Shown here in pieces: positions 44,491-53,478 of a stretch of DNA of 58,707 bases. The position numbers were made by a program, and so were the translations under genes. The notes under the pieces are model-generated. The model worked only from the letters and a program-made list of their open reading frames with translations, was not told where the DNA came from and did not search any database. This stretch comes from JBJFCE01 sp964437825 (GTDB taxonomy: Bacteria > Bacillota > Clostridia > Lachnospirales > Lachnospiraceae): the NCBI GenBank assembly GCA_964437825.1, contig CAYTIH010000011.1:1-58707 (forward strand). The letters are read 5' to 3'. Positions within the stretch are counted from its first letter, which is position 1. Each line of letters begins with the position of its first letter.

Positions 44491-45414
44491 TTATCCTATA
44501 AGCCCGCTGACAACTCCATCAAGCTCCTCCAGCTTTTCCAAATGCAGTACTTTTTTCGACGGATCAATCTTTTTCATAAATCCCGAAAGTGTCTTGCCCG
44601 GTCCGATTTCAACAAAAGTATCCACGCCGTCTGCAATCATACGTTCTATGGTCTGCTGCCATTTGACAGAAGAAGACACCTGCCGAATTAAAAGATCCTT
44701 TACCTGAGCTTTATCCGTTACATAATCGGCTGTTACATTCGTCAGATACGGTACCTGAATCTCATGAATTTCCACGCTGTCCAGTACCTGTCCCAGTTTT
44801 TCGCCCGCACCTGTCAGCATCGGGGAATGAAAAGGACCGCTGACCTTGAGCGGCAGACATCTTTTTGCCCCGGCTTCTTTTAACTTCTCCATCGCCTCTG
44901 CGGCAGCTTTTTCCTCGCCCGTAATGACAATCTGTCCCGGACAATTATAATTGGCAATGCCGATCTGTCCTTCTATTCCCGACAGCACCTGCTCAATAAC
45001 CCCGGTATCCAGCCCCAATACGGCAGCCATGGCGCCGCCGTTCGGAACCGCCTCCTGCATATAGATTCCTCTCTTTCTGACAACCCTAAACGCATCTTCC
45101 ATCGAAAGTACACCGCCGGTAACCAGCGCCGCATACTCTCCGAGGCTTAAACCGGCAGTCACATCCGGCTTACAGCCCTTTTCCTCCAATGCTTTCAGCA
45201 TAGCTACCTCAGCCGCCAGCATGGCAATCTGCGTATACTCCGTAATATTGATCTGCTCGTTTTGTGTAAAGCAGAGTGCTTCCACATCCAGCCCGCCGGC
45301 TGCAGATGCGGTTTGAAATACTTCCCTGCACACCGGCAGCGCATCATAAAAGTCCTTTCCCATTCCTACATACTGGGCACCCTGTCCCGGAAACATAAAT
45401 GCTGTTTTTCCCAT
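44491..45414 (-). CDS. fabD: Malonyl-CoA:ACP transacylase
   Basis: 307 residues from ATG 45412-45414, AAAGGAGAGGG upstream. FPGQGAQYVGMG at the N-terminus and the nucleophile GLSLGEYAAL, then VSGPFHSPM with the active His. Loads malonyl onto AcpP. First gene of the second fab unit, after a terminator and an operator-like palindrome. Confidence 0.95.
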   Translation of the reverse strand: MGKTAFMFPGQGAQYVGMGKDFYDALPVCREVFQTASAAGGLDVEALCFTQNEQINITEYTQIAMLAAEVAMLKALEEKGCKPDVTAGLSLGEYAALVTGGVLSMEDAFRVVRKRGIYMQEAVPNGGAMAAVLGLDTGVIEQVLSGIEGQIGIANYNCPGQIVITGEEKAAAEAMEKLKEAGAKRCLPLKVSGPFHSPMLTGAGEKLGQVLDSVEIHEIQVPYLTNVTADYVTDKAQVKDLLIRQVSSSVKWQQTIERMIADGVDTFVEIGPGKTLSGFMKKIDPSKKVLHLEKLEELDGVVSGLIG

Positions 45415-45473
45415 AATCCCTCTCCTTTGCATATGAATCGAAGGTCAGTATCCTTCCCGTTTTTTAGAACCAC

Positions 45474-45494
45474 ATATTTTGAATCTCAAAATAT
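45474..45494 (-). promoter_or_regulatory. FabT-type operator upstream of fabD, with probable promoter
   Basis: A 21-bp palindrome whose core is TTTGAATCTCAAA (45478-45490), matching the FabT box TTTGA-N3-TCAAA. On the minus strand TTGAGA inside it, 17 bp and TAAAAA could be a promoter; a TTGAAT upstream gives an alternative. Confidence 0.7.
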
Positions 45495-45500
45495 TCATTC

Positions 45501-45533
45501 AAAAAATCAGAGATCCAGCGTACCGGATCTCTG
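45501..45533 (-). terminator. Terminator between fabK and fabD
   Basis: AGAGATCC (45509-45516) pairs with GGATCTCT (45525-45532), extended by a C-G pair, and six T residues follow on the minus strand (45501-45506). It separates acpP-fabK from fabDGFZH. Confidence 0.8.
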
Positions 45534-45594
45534 TCCATGTATTGCCTTTTCTAATATAAATACTTTCATCGAATCCTTTTCGGCGGATAACGCT

Positions 45595-46530
45595 TTATAC
45601 AAAGCGTGTTCCCTGTAACAGCTCCTGCGCCTGCGACATGATCTCCTGAATCATCTCCGCACAGGTCTGTTCTTCCTTGATTAATCCGGCAATCTGGCCT
45701 GCCATCATGGTACCGTTTACCACATCGCCCTCGACAACCGCTTTTCGCAGGGAACCAAGCGCAAGTTTCTCGAGTTCCTCCATGGGAGCGCCTTCTTTTT
45801 CAAGCTTAAGATACTCTCTGGACATCTTGTTACGAATCTGACGAATCGGATGACCGTGACTTTGACCTGTAACCTCGGAATCAATATCCTTAGCCGTAAG
45901 AATCTTATGTTTATAATTCTCATGCACAATGGATTCCTTTGCGACCACAAATCTGGTGCCGATCTGAACCGCCTGCGCACCCAGCATCATGGAAGCGGCA
46001 AAGCCTCTTGCGTCCGCAATACCTCCGGCTGCGATCACAGGTATGGAAACCGCATCCACTACCTGGGGAACCAGAGTCATTGTCGTTGCCGAACCGATAT
46101 GTCCGCCGGATTCCGTTCCTTCCGCAACAACCGCATCCGCACCGGCACGTTCCATCAGCTTTGCAAGACCAACACTTGCTACCACGGGCATGACCTTAAC
46201 TCCGGCCTCTTTCCACATAGCCATATATTTGCCCGGATTTCCGGCCCCGGATGTTACCACCTTGACGCCTTCTTCCACGATCACCTTTGCGATTTCATCC
46301 GCTTCCGGATTCATCAGCATTACGTTTACGCCGAAGGGTTTGTCTGTTAATTTTCTGGCTTCACGGATCTGCTCACGAACAAATTCCGCCGGAGCTCCTC
46401 CTGCGCCAATGAGTCCAAGTCCGCCTGCATTAGCAACCGCCGATGCAAGATGGTACTCGGCAACCCATGCCATACCACCCTGAATAATAGGATATTCTAT
46501 TCCCAATAATTCAGTGATTCTTGTTTTCAT
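45595..46530 (-). CDS. fabK: FMN-dependent enoyl-ACP reductase II
   Basis: 311 residues from ATG 46528-46530 (MKTRITELLG) with GGAG 6 bp upstream. TIM-barrel nitronate-monooxygenase fold: PIIQGGMAWVAEY, GAGNPGKYM, AEGTESGGHIGS, VIAAGGIADARG and the IGTRF phosphate site. Reduces enoyl-ACP, replacing FabI, which is absent here. The RBS lies in the dispersed leader repeat. Confidence 0.95.
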   Translation of the reverse strand: MKTRITELLGIEYPIIQGGMAWVAEYHLASAVANAGGLGLIGAGGAPAEFVREQIREARKLTDKPFGVNVMLMNPEADEIAKVIVEEGVKVVTSGAGNPGKYMAMWKEAGVKVMPVVASVGLAKLMERAGADAVVAEGTESGGHIGSATTMTLVPQVVDAVSIPVIAAGGIADARGFAASMMLGAQAVQIGTRFVVAKESIVHENYKHKILTAKDIDSEVTGQSHGHPIRQIRNKMSREYLKLEKEGAPMEELEKLALGSLRKAVVEGDVVNGTMMAGQIAGLIKEEQTCAEMIQEIMSQAQELLQGTRFV

Positions 46531-46536
46531 AGTAAT

Positions 46537-46720
46537 CTCCATTTCTGAGTAACTTGTCGCGAAGAGGCAAACCATATGTGAAAAATCAGCACATCAGTGA
46601 GATCTCACACTAATCCTCCATGTCAGAGCAGTTTACTGCGATGCCATGCGATCATGACATATTTGAGGCTCTGACTCAAATTGCCGATTGAAAAATAAGC
46701 GATCGAACTTATTTTTCAAT
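46537..46720 (-). repeat. Structured intergenic region between acpP and fabK, including the dispersed leader repeat
   Basis: From the acpP side: 13-bp perfect stem ATTGAAAAATAAG/CTTATTTTTCAAT (46687-46720, straight after the acpP stop), then GTCAGAGC/GCTCTGAC, then a TGTGAAAAATCAGC-containing segment. It ends with the 35-bp leader repeat (46537-46571) shared with the S51 gene. The first hairpin may attenuate or protect acpP mRNA, giving AcpP excess. Confidence 0.7.
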
Positions 46721-46723
46721 TTA

Positions 46724-46957
46724 TTAAGCCTCTACGCCCTTATTCTTCATATATTCGATTACGGAACCGACAGTGGTCAGCTTCTCAAGATCTTCAGAAG
46801 GAATTTCTACGCCATACTCTTCTTCGAAAGCCATAACCAGTTCAAATAAGTCAAGGGAATCTGCGCCCAGATCATCCTTGAAGCTGGATTCTTCTGTGAT
46901 CTCTACTCCGTCAAGATTTAACTGCTCTGTGATGATTTCTTTTACTCTTTCTAACAT
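46724..46957 (-). CDS. acpP: Acyl carrier protein
   Basis: 77 residues from ATG 46955-46957, with AAAGGAGATAGGAGT upstream. The phosphopantetheine attachment site is Ser34 in GADSLDLFEL. Strongly acidic. First gene of the acpP-fabK unit under a near-consensus promoter with a FabT-type operator. Confidence 0.97.
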   Translation of the reverse strand: MLERVKEIITEQLNLDGVEITEESSFKDDLGADSLDLFELVMAFEEEYGVEIPSEDLEKLTTVGSVIEYMKNKGVEA

Positions 46958-46988
46958 ACTCCTATCTCCTTTATTCTTTTTAGGATAG

Positions 46989-47029
46989 TTTGACATTCAA
47001 AGTATATGCTCTGATACTTCGTTTGTCAA
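46989..47029 (-). promoter_or_regulatory. acpP promoter with FabT-type operator at the start site
   Basis: TTGACA (47024-47029), 17 bp, TATACT (47001-47006) on the minus strand. TTTGACATTCAAA (46989-47001) overlaps the end of the -10 and the predicted +1, ideally placed for repression. Confidence 0.85.
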
Positions 47030-47126
47030 CACATTTTCTATGATGATAAGAAGCAAAAAGTTTCCTTGTTCTGCCCTTTCAAAGACGATTCCGGCTGAAC
47101 TGTTATACCTTATCTGCCTCTTCATC

Positions 47127-47969
47127 TTACTGATTTAATAAATACCGGTAGACCTCCCGCTTACTGATGCCCCTGTCGTTGGCCACCTGCTTCATGGCCT
47201 CCTTATGATCCATTCCCTGATCCTCGTATTTTTTCATATGCTCCTCAATCGGAATCTCCTGAAAGCTTTCCTCCTGCTCTTTTTTCATGGCAGCAAAGCT
47301 CTTTCCCTCAATGACCAGCACATATTCTCCGCGGGGTTCCTCGGTCTCATACTTCGCAACCGCTTCCGAGAGCGTAGTCGGCAAAACCGATTCAAATCTT
47401 TTGGTCAGTTCCCTGCAGATACTGATTCTGCGCTCCCCCAGTATATCATAAAGCTCCTTTAATGTCTTCTTTAAATGATGTGGTGCTTCATAAATAATAA
47501 TCGTTCTGCTTTCTTCCTGCAAGTCTTTTAGCACATCTTTTTTATCTTTTGCATCAAAAGGCAGAAATCCTTCAAAACAAAAACGTCTGGCAGGCAGACC
47601 CGACAAGGTCAACGCGGTAATACAGGCCGCCGGACCGGGCAGGCTCGTTACGGTAATTCCCTCCTGCTGACACATGGCGACCAGCACTTCTCCCGGATCG
47701 GAAATTGCCGGCGTTCCCGCATCCGTAATCAAGGCAATCTCCTTCCCCTCCTGCATCTGCCTGATGAGTGTTTTAGCCTTTTCCACTTTATTGTATTCAT
47801 GATAACTGGTCATAGGCGTATGTATCTCAAAATGCGTTAACAGCTTTAAACTATTCCTCGTATCCTCGGCCGCAATGAGATCCACCTGCTTCAATGTTTC
47901 AAGCACCCGGAATGTCATATCATCCAGATTTCCTATGGGCGTTGCACATAAGTATAATTTTCCGGCCAT
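47127..47969 (-). CDS. rsmI: 16S rRNA 2'-O-methyltransferase (C1402)
   Basis: 280 residues, tetrapyrrole-methylase fold: LYLCATPIGNLDDMTFR at the start, AEDTRNS, ALITDAGTPAISDPG and LPGPAACITALTLSGLP. Methylates the ribose of C1402 using SAM. C-terminal helical extension (residues 240-280) as in Firmicute RsmI. 18 bp after trmN6; last gene of the long unit. Confidence 0.95.
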   Translation of the reverse strand: MAGKLYLCATPIGNLDDMTFRVLETLKQVDLIAAEDTRNSLKLLTHFEIHTPMTSYHEYNKVEKAKTLIRQMQEGKEIALITDAGTPAISDPGEVLVAMCQQEGITVTSLPGPAACITALTLSGLPARRFCFEGFLPFDAKDKKDVLKDLQEESRTIIIYEAPHHLKKTLKELYDILGERRISICRELTKRFESVLPTTLSEAVAKYETEEPRGEYVLVIEGKSFAAMKKEQEESFQEIPIEEHMKKYEDQGMDHKEAMKQVANDRGISKREVYRYLLNQ

Positions 47970-47987
47970 AATTCTCCTTTTTCAACC

Positions 47988-48725
47988 TCAATATCCATAG
48001 ATCTCATAGATTTCGTCCGTATAAACGCCCTGCTCCTTATAGATAATGAGAGGCTTTTCCACCGTCATTCCGGGATTCCCTCCCCGTACGCCCTCGATCA
48101 GTACCATGCTCGGTTCTTTATCCACATAGGGATATACAAGCTGCATCCGCTTCGGCTCCAGTTTATGTAATGACATCACCCGAATAATTTCAGCCAGCCG
48201 AAAGGGTCTGTGTACCATGTAAAAACGCCCTCCCGGACGCAGCACCGCCGCTGCCTGGGATACTACATCCTCTAATGTGCACAAAATCTCATGACGTGCA
48301 ATTGCCTTTGCATCCTCCGGGTTTGTAAGGCCATGCTCTGCGATCATATAGGGCGGATTACTCGTTACCACATCGAAGGAGGCAGCTCCGAAAAGAGTAC
48401 GCGCTTCCTTAATATCTCCCTGCACAATACGGATTCTGCCTTGCAAATCATTGAAGCATACGCTGCGGTTTGCCATATCTGCACTTTCCGGCTGAATCTC
48501 CAATCCGGTAAGCTGCCCCGCCTTGGTCTTTCCGGCAAGCAGGATCGGTATAATTCCCGTTCCGGTGCCTAAATCCAGCACATTTTCCTGTGGTTTCACC
48601 TTTGCAAAGCCCGATAATAGTACCGCATCCATCCCAAAACAGAACTTCTCTTTGTTTTGAATAATCCGATATCCGTTCCTTTGTAAATCATCCAGTCTCT
48701 CGTTTTCTTTCAGAATCATATCCAT
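47988..48725 (-). CDS. trmN6: tRNA1(Val) adenine-37 N6-methyltransferase-like
   Basis: 245 residues. SAM site VLDLGTGTGIIPILL and catalytic NPPY in VTSNPPYMIAEHGL, the N6-adenine class. The neighbour of rsmI and ricT in many Firmicutes (YabB). The tRNA target is from family knowledge. Confidence 0.88.
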   Translation of the reverse strand: MDMILKENERLDDLQRNGYRIIQNKEKFCFGMDAVLLSGFAKVKPQENVLDLGTGTGIIPILLAGKTKAGQLTGLEIQPESADMANRSVCFNDLQGRIRIVQGDIKEARTLFGAASFDVVTSNPPYMIAEHGLTNPEDAKAIARHEILCTLEDVVSQAAAVLRPGGRFYMVHRPFRLAEIIRVMSLHKLEPKRMQLVYPYVDKEPSMVLIEGVRGGNPGMTVEKPLIIYKEQGVYTDEIYEIYGY

Positions 48726-48798
48726 GCGCTGCTCCGTTCAGTCCGGCGGAAAGCTGCGCCGGGTTTTGCCGTCAAACGCAGCCTCTGCACGCCGCTTT

Positions 48799-49716
48799 TT
48801 AGTTGTCCTCCAGCTTGGATTTGTTTTCGTTCTTTTCTTCCTTTTCCAGCTTTTCCAGTTCCTTCAGTTCCGCAGCATTGACGTCCATTTTTTCCTTTTT
48901 ATGGTGCTTTCTAAAACGGAGCTGTTCCACTCGGTATTCCTTGATTTCTTTTTCGTCATTTTCCTCTACGACAACCTTCACCAGCTGGCGCAGTACATTA
49001 ACACTGGACACCTCGCCCTTTAGTCCGTCATCCGTGGTCACGTAATCTCCCACACCGGGAAGCTTTCTGTTAAGCTCCTCATAGGTTTCCTCTTCGTTTT
49101 TCAAACAGCACATCAGCCGTCCGCAGACCCCGGAAATCTTGGTCGGATTCAGTGACAAATTCTGCTCCTTCGCCATCTTAATAGAAACCGGCGCAAATTC
49201 GGAAAGGTAGGAATGGCAGCATAGCGAACGGCCGCAGATGCCGATGCCTCCTACTATTTTGGTCTCGTCCCTGACGCCGATCTGACGGAGCTCAATTCTG
49301 GTCTTAAAGACACTGGCCAGATCCTTGACAAGCTCTCTGAAATCGATCCTGCCGTCAGCGGTAAAATAGAATAAAACCTTATTGTTATCAAAGGTGTATT
49401 CCGCATCGATCAATTTCATTTCCAGATTATGCTTTTTTATTTTTTCCAGACAAATCTGAAAAGCGTCTTTTTCTTTACGCCTGTTATTTGCCTCCTGCTC
49501 ATCATCCCGCTCTGAGGCAATCCGCAGCACCGGCTTCAAAGGCTGCACAACCTTATCATCCTCCACATCCTTGGGATCACACACCACGGTCCCGTATTCC
49601 ACGCCTCTGGCAGTCTCCACAATGACATGATCTCCCTTTTTGACCGGCAGCTTTACCGGATCAAAATAATAGATCTTGCCCGCCGTACGGAAACGTACTC
49701 CAATTACATTTGTCAT
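48799..49716 (-). CDS. ricT: RicT/YaaT, PSP1-domain regulator
   Basis: 305 residues. The PSP1 domain carries two cysteine clusters, CGRSLCC near 165 and CGRLMCC near 198. In Bacillus these help the RicAFT complex hold Fe-S clusters, and that complex promotes sporulation phosphorelay and RNase Y processing. The tail is a Lys/Glu-rich helix (260-305). 26 bp after holB. Confidence 0.92.
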   Translation of the reverse strand: MTNVIGVRFRTAGKIYYFDPVKLPVKKGDHVIVETARGVEYGTVVCDPKDVEDDKVVQPLKPVLRIASERDDEQEANNRRKEKDAFQICLEKIKKHNLEMKLIDAEYTFDNNKVLFYFTADGRIDFRELVKDLASVFKTRIELRQIGVRDETKIVGGIGICGRSLCCHSYLSEFAPVSIKMAKEQNLSLNPTKISGVCGRLMCCLKNEEETYEELNRKLPGVGDYVTTDDGLKGEVSSVNVLRQLVKVVVEENDEKEIKEYRVEQLRFRKHHKKEKMDVNAAELKELEKLEKEEKNENKSKLEDN

Positions 49717-49742
49717 AATCTATCAACCTCAATCTTTCCTTA

Positions 49743-50747
49743 CTAATTCTCTTTGATTGCAAGGAGCAACAGCTCCATCGTCAAATCAAAATTAACATTT
49801 GCCTTGAGTCTGGACTTTGCTTTTTCAATGGCTTTAATAATATTTTCAATTCCCTCATAGGTACTTCTGTCCGCCACTTTTCTAATATACTGTAACTCCT
49901 CTTTAAAAATCAAGTGATTTGCATCATTCGTTGCCTTAAATAACAAAACATCCCGATACCAGACCACTATGATATCCAGATAATCTTCTATATTGAGCTT
50001 ATATTCGCTGATCTTCTTAATCGCGGTGACGATTTCATTAACATCCATCTCCGCGATGTATTTCAGCAGCGTCACTGCATCCGCCTTGATATTGTCGAAT
50101 TCCTCGCTGGCCGCAAGCGCTTTTGCCTTTCCGACATTCCCCCTTGCAAAAGCGGCGCAAACCTCCGCTTTATAATCCGGAACCTGAAGCTCTTTCATCA
50201 AATAATTCAGGATGGCTTCATCCGATGCGGGCTTCATATTCAAAATTACGCATCTGCTTAAAATGGTTGGCAGCATTGCCTCCAAGTTGGTTGTCAAAAT
50301 AATGATAACGGCATAAGCAGGCGGTTCCTCCAACGTTTTTAACAATGCGTTCTGTGCCTGCGCAGTCATCTTCTCTCCCTCATTCAGGATATAAATTTTA
50401 TAAGGGCTGCTGTAAGGTTTAATTATGATATCCTGATTGATCTGTGTCCGGATATCCTCAGCGCCAATGGTATTCGGCTTCTCATGTGTCACCCGGATAA
50501 TGTCCGGCTGGTTGTCAGACAGCGCCTGCTTACAAGAATGGCATTCATTGCACGGCTCCGCCTGCTCCGGATGAACCGTCCTTTGCTCACACTGCAGTGC
50601 CATAGCAAATATGCGGGAGATAAATTCCTTTCCGCTGCTTCTTTCCCCATGAATGATATAGGCATGGGACACTTTCCCTGTTTTCACTGCATTCATCAGG
50701 TGTTCTTTCATTTGCTCCTGACCGATAATATCCTGAAACGATGCCAT
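49743..50747 (-). CDS. holB: DNA polymerase III, delta-prime subunit
   Basis: 334 residues from ATG 50745-50747 with AGGAG upstream. AAA+ clamp-loader fold: IGQEQMKEHLMNAVKTGKVSHAYIIHGERSSGKE, zinc cysteines (C...CNECHSC, about 53-71), KTLEEPPAYAVIILTTN and LSRC sensor region. Loads the sliding clamp with the gamma/tau and delta subunits. Confidence 0.94.
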   Translation of the reverse strand: MASFQDIIGQEQMKEHLMNAVKTGKVSHAYIIHGERSSGKEFISRIFAMALQCEQRTVHPEQAEPCNECHSCKQALSDNQPDIIRVTHEKPNTIGAEDIRTQINQDIIIKPYSSPYKIYILNEGEKMTAQAQNALLKTLEEPPAYAVIIILTTNLEAMLPTILSRCVILNMKPASDEAILNYLMKELQVPDYKAEVCAAFARGNVGKAKALAASEEFDNIKADAVTLLKYIAEMDVNEIVTAIKKISEYKLNIEDYLDIIVVWYRDVLLFKATNDANHLIFKEELQYIRKVADRSTYEGIENIIKAIEKAKSRLKANVNFDLTMELLLLAIKEN

Positions 50748-50827
50748 ACTATCTCCTCTCATCTATGCGCTGTCTATATCGTACTCCGAAACAATTGCAT
50801 ATTTCATACCAAAATCTGTTATCATGA

Positions 50828-51268
50828 TTACATAAAAATATCCAGAAGAAGTCCTCTGATTTCTCCTATTCTGCTCAAAATCGCCAAATGATCCTTTTCT
50901 TCCCTGACTAATTCCTCCGCCAACAGATCCAATGTCTCATCCACCCTGCGGATGATTCCATATACACGATGCCGCCCTCTGCGGTCGAGAAAATTTTCTC
51001 TGGAAAATTTGTGAGAACGGTTCACAACCTCATTCATAAATTCCTTAATCAGGGCGCGGTATTTCTTCATATCCCGAATATCCATTTTTTTGGATATTTT
51101 CTTTCCCTGCATGGTAATATCTTCCATAAGCAGGTTTAATCTGTTTTGCAGCTCCGCTTCATCAATCTTACTTGTCAGCATGAACTTAAATGTTTCATCC
51201 GTCTGCTGCGACTGATTCGACTGTGTAACCTCCTGCGGCGACTGCGCCTGATTTACCTTAATATCCAA
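50828..51268 (-). CDS. yaaR: YaaR family (DUF327) protein
   Basis: 146 residues; polar Gln-rich N-terminus then an alpha-helical domain (FMLTSKIDEAELQNRLNLLMEDI ... GRHRVYGIIRRVDETLDLLAEEL) matching DUF327. Next to holB as in Bacillus. Function unknown. Confidence 0.88.
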   Translation of the reverse strand: MDIKVNQAQSPQEVTQSNQSQQTDETFKFMLTSKIDEAELQNRLNLLMEDITMQGKKISKKMDIRDMKKYRALIKEFMNEVVNRSHKFSRENFLDRRGRHRVYGIIRRVDETLDLLAEELVREEKDHLAILSRIGEIRGLLLDIFM

Positions 51269-51325
51269 ATAACCACCCCTTTCCTACGAATTTTTTTGGG
51301 CTTTCCGTCCATCTTGAAACACGCG

Positions 51326-51922
51326 TTATTCAGAGCTTTGCTTCTCCCTGATCCATGCCTTGATTGCCTCAATGCAGGTATCCAGATTGTCATTGCAAAA
51401 TCTCTGCTCTAAATCCAGCTCCTCTAATCTTTCATCGGAGAAATCCGCCGCATCCGCAAGATATCGTCTGCACATTTCTTCATATTTCGGATGATCCTGT
51501 ATTTTTTCACGATCCAGCGCACGCTGCAGTCGTACTCCGTCATCCAGTTCAATATAAATCGGCAATACCCGTCCTGTTCCAAAATACTCTCTGGTTTTCA
51601 GAAAGGATTCCGGTGTCCCTATGATCAGATAGTCATAATGCTCCAAATCAATCCGGTCATCCGCTGCCGTGAAATATTTCCAATCCCCATAACAAGTATG
51701 ATATACTCTCAGTTCAATGATCCGGCCCTGCTCCTGCATCCTGCGAATGCCTTCTTCATCCGTGAAAAAGTATTCCTCTCCGTTATGTTCGCCTTCTCTG
51801 ACCGGTCTGGTTGTATACGGAACCATCTGCCTGAAATGCAGCGTCGGGTCCTTAAGCAACGCTTTAAATATGGTATCCTTACCGGACGAGCTTTTTCCCA
51901 TCAGACAAAAAATCTTTCCCAT
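51326..51922 (-). CDS. Guanylate-kinase-like protein
   Basis: 198 residues; start ATG 51920-51922 (a TTG directly before is in frame), GGGGAG upstream. P-loop GKSSSGKD, then PYTTRPVREGEHNGEEYFF typical of guanylate kinases. The segment that binds the GMP base (ELRVYHTCYGDWKYF) is altered from the usual ..YG..YGT. It occupies the place where Bacillus has thymidylate kinase (tmk). It may be a second guanylate kinase or a diverged nucleotide kinase. Confidence 0.75.
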   Translation of the reverse strand: MGKIFCLMGKSSSGKDTIFKALLKDPTLHFRQMVPYTTRPVREGEHNGEEYFFTDEEGIRRMQEQGRIIELRVYHTCYGDWKYFTAADDRIDLEHYDYLIIGTPESFLKTREYFGTGRVLPIYIELDDGVRLQRALDREKIQDHPKYEEMCRRYLADAADFSDERLEELDLEQRFCNDNLDTCIEAIKAWIREKQSSE

Positions 51923-51945
51923 CAATGCTCCCCTTGAAACGATTT

Positions 51946-53448
51946 CTAATCTTCATCCTCCTGTGTATATGCAAGCGCACACCTGACGGCGCGTTTCCAG
52001 CCCTTCAGATGTTCCTTTCTGGCGGCTTCATCCATTAACGGCTCAAATACATGCGCTGCCTCCCAGTTCTGCCTGATATCATCCTTGCCGCTCCAGAAGC
52101 CGACCGCGATTCCGGCAAGGTATGCCGCTCCAAGCGCTGTCGTTTCGATACATCCGGGTCGAATGACATTCGCTCCCAGAATATCCGCCTGAAACTGCAT
52201 CAGGAAATTATTGCTGCTGGCGCCGCCGTCCACCCGCAGGTTCTTAAGCGACGTTCCCGCATCCTTTTCCATGGCCCGGAGGACCTCCTGCGTCTGATAC
52301 GCCAAAGACTCCAATGTTGCGCGAATCAGGTGCTCTCTGGTAACGCCTCTGGTAATCCCCACAATTGTTCCGCGTGCATATGGGTTCCAATATGGCGCTC
52401 CCATCCCGGTAAAGGCCGGTACCATATAAACACCATTGGTGTCCGGAACCGCATACGCTGCGGTTTCCGTTTCCTGCGCCTGACGGATCAGCTGTAATTC
52501 ATCCCTGAGCCATTGAACTGCCGCTCCGGCCACAAATACACTTCCCTCCAGCGCATACTGGATTTCATCCCCTGTACAGGCAGCAATTGTAGTAAGTAGT
52601 CCGTTTGCGGATGTAATTGCCTGTTTTCCCGTATTCATCAGTAAAAAACAACCTGTTCCATATGTATTCTTTACATCGCCCTCATCAAAGCAGCACTGCC
52701 CGAAAAGCGCCGACTGCTGATCTCCGGCAGCTCCTGCGATGGGAATGCTGCCTCCGATCAAGGTCTCATCCGTATAACCATAAATACAGCTGGAAGGCTT
52801 TACCTGCGGCAGCATACATGCCGGAATCCGAAATAAATCGAGAATCTCCCGGTCCCAGGTCAGCGTATGAATATTAAACAGCATCGTTCTGGAAGCATTG
52901 GTATAATCCGTTACAAAGACCTTTCCCTTCGTCAGATTATAGATCAGCCAGGTATCCACGGTTCCAAACAGCAATTCACCGCGCTCCGCCCGTTCTCTGG
53001 CGCCCTCTACATGATCCAGAATCCATGCAATTTTACTTCCGGAAAAATAAGCATCCGGAATCAATCCCGTTTTCTCCCTGATCATCGGTCCATAGCCCTG
53101 CGCATTCAATTCTTCTATCTGCTCTGCCGTCCGCCTGCACTGCCATACAATAGCATTGTAAACAGGCTTTCCCGTATTCCTGTCCCATACTATAGTAGTT
53201 TCTCTTTGATTGGTAATACCGATTGCAGCAACCTCCTCCACTGCAGCCCCAATCTTTCCCAGCGCTTCCACCGCAACCGACAGCTGACTGGACCAGATCT
53301 CCATGGGATCATGCTCCACCCAGCCCGGCTGAGGATAGATCTGCGTAAATTCCCGCTGAGCCACAGAACACATGGTTCCTTTTTTGTCAAATAATATACA
53401 TCTGGAACTGGTAGTCCCCTGATCCAATGCCATTACATAATTTTTCAT
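51946..53448 (-). CDS. glpK: Glycerol kinase
   Basis: 500 residues from ATG 53446-53448 (MKNYVMALDQGTTSSR), close to the usual 500 of GlpK. Phosphorylates glycerol. Motifs: DQGTTSSRCILFD, GWVEHDP, TYGTGCFLLMNTG, RVDGGASSNNFLMQFQADIL. No glpF or glpD nearby; instead it sits between pyk and the kinase-yaaR genes. Confidence 0.95.
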   Translation of the reverse strand: MKNYVMALDQGTTSSRCILFDKKGTMCSVAQREFTQIYPQPGWVEHDPMEIWSSQLSVAVEALGKIGAAVEEVAAIGITNQRETTIVWDRNTGKPVYNAIVWQCRRTAEQIEELNAQGYGPMIREKTGLIPDAYFSGSKIAWILDHVEGARERAERGELLFGTVDTWLIYNLTKGKVFVTDYTNASRTMLFNIHTLTWDREILDLFRIPACMLPQVKPSSCIYGYTDETLIGGSIPIAGAAGDQQSALFGQCCFDEGDVKNTYGTGCFLLMNTGKQAITSANGLLTTIAACTGDEIQYALEGSVFVAGAAVQWLRDELQLIRQAQETETAAYAVPDTNGVYMVPAFTGMGAPYWNPYARGTIVGITRGVTREHLIRATLESLAYQTQEVLRAMEKDAGTSLKNLRVDGGASSNNFLMQFQADILGANVIRPGCIETTALGAAYLAGIAVGFWSGKDDIRQNWEAAHVFEPLMDEAARKEHLKGWKRAVRCALAYTQEDED

Positions 53449-53478
53449 ACCCTCATCATACCCTCTCAAATTAAAATC

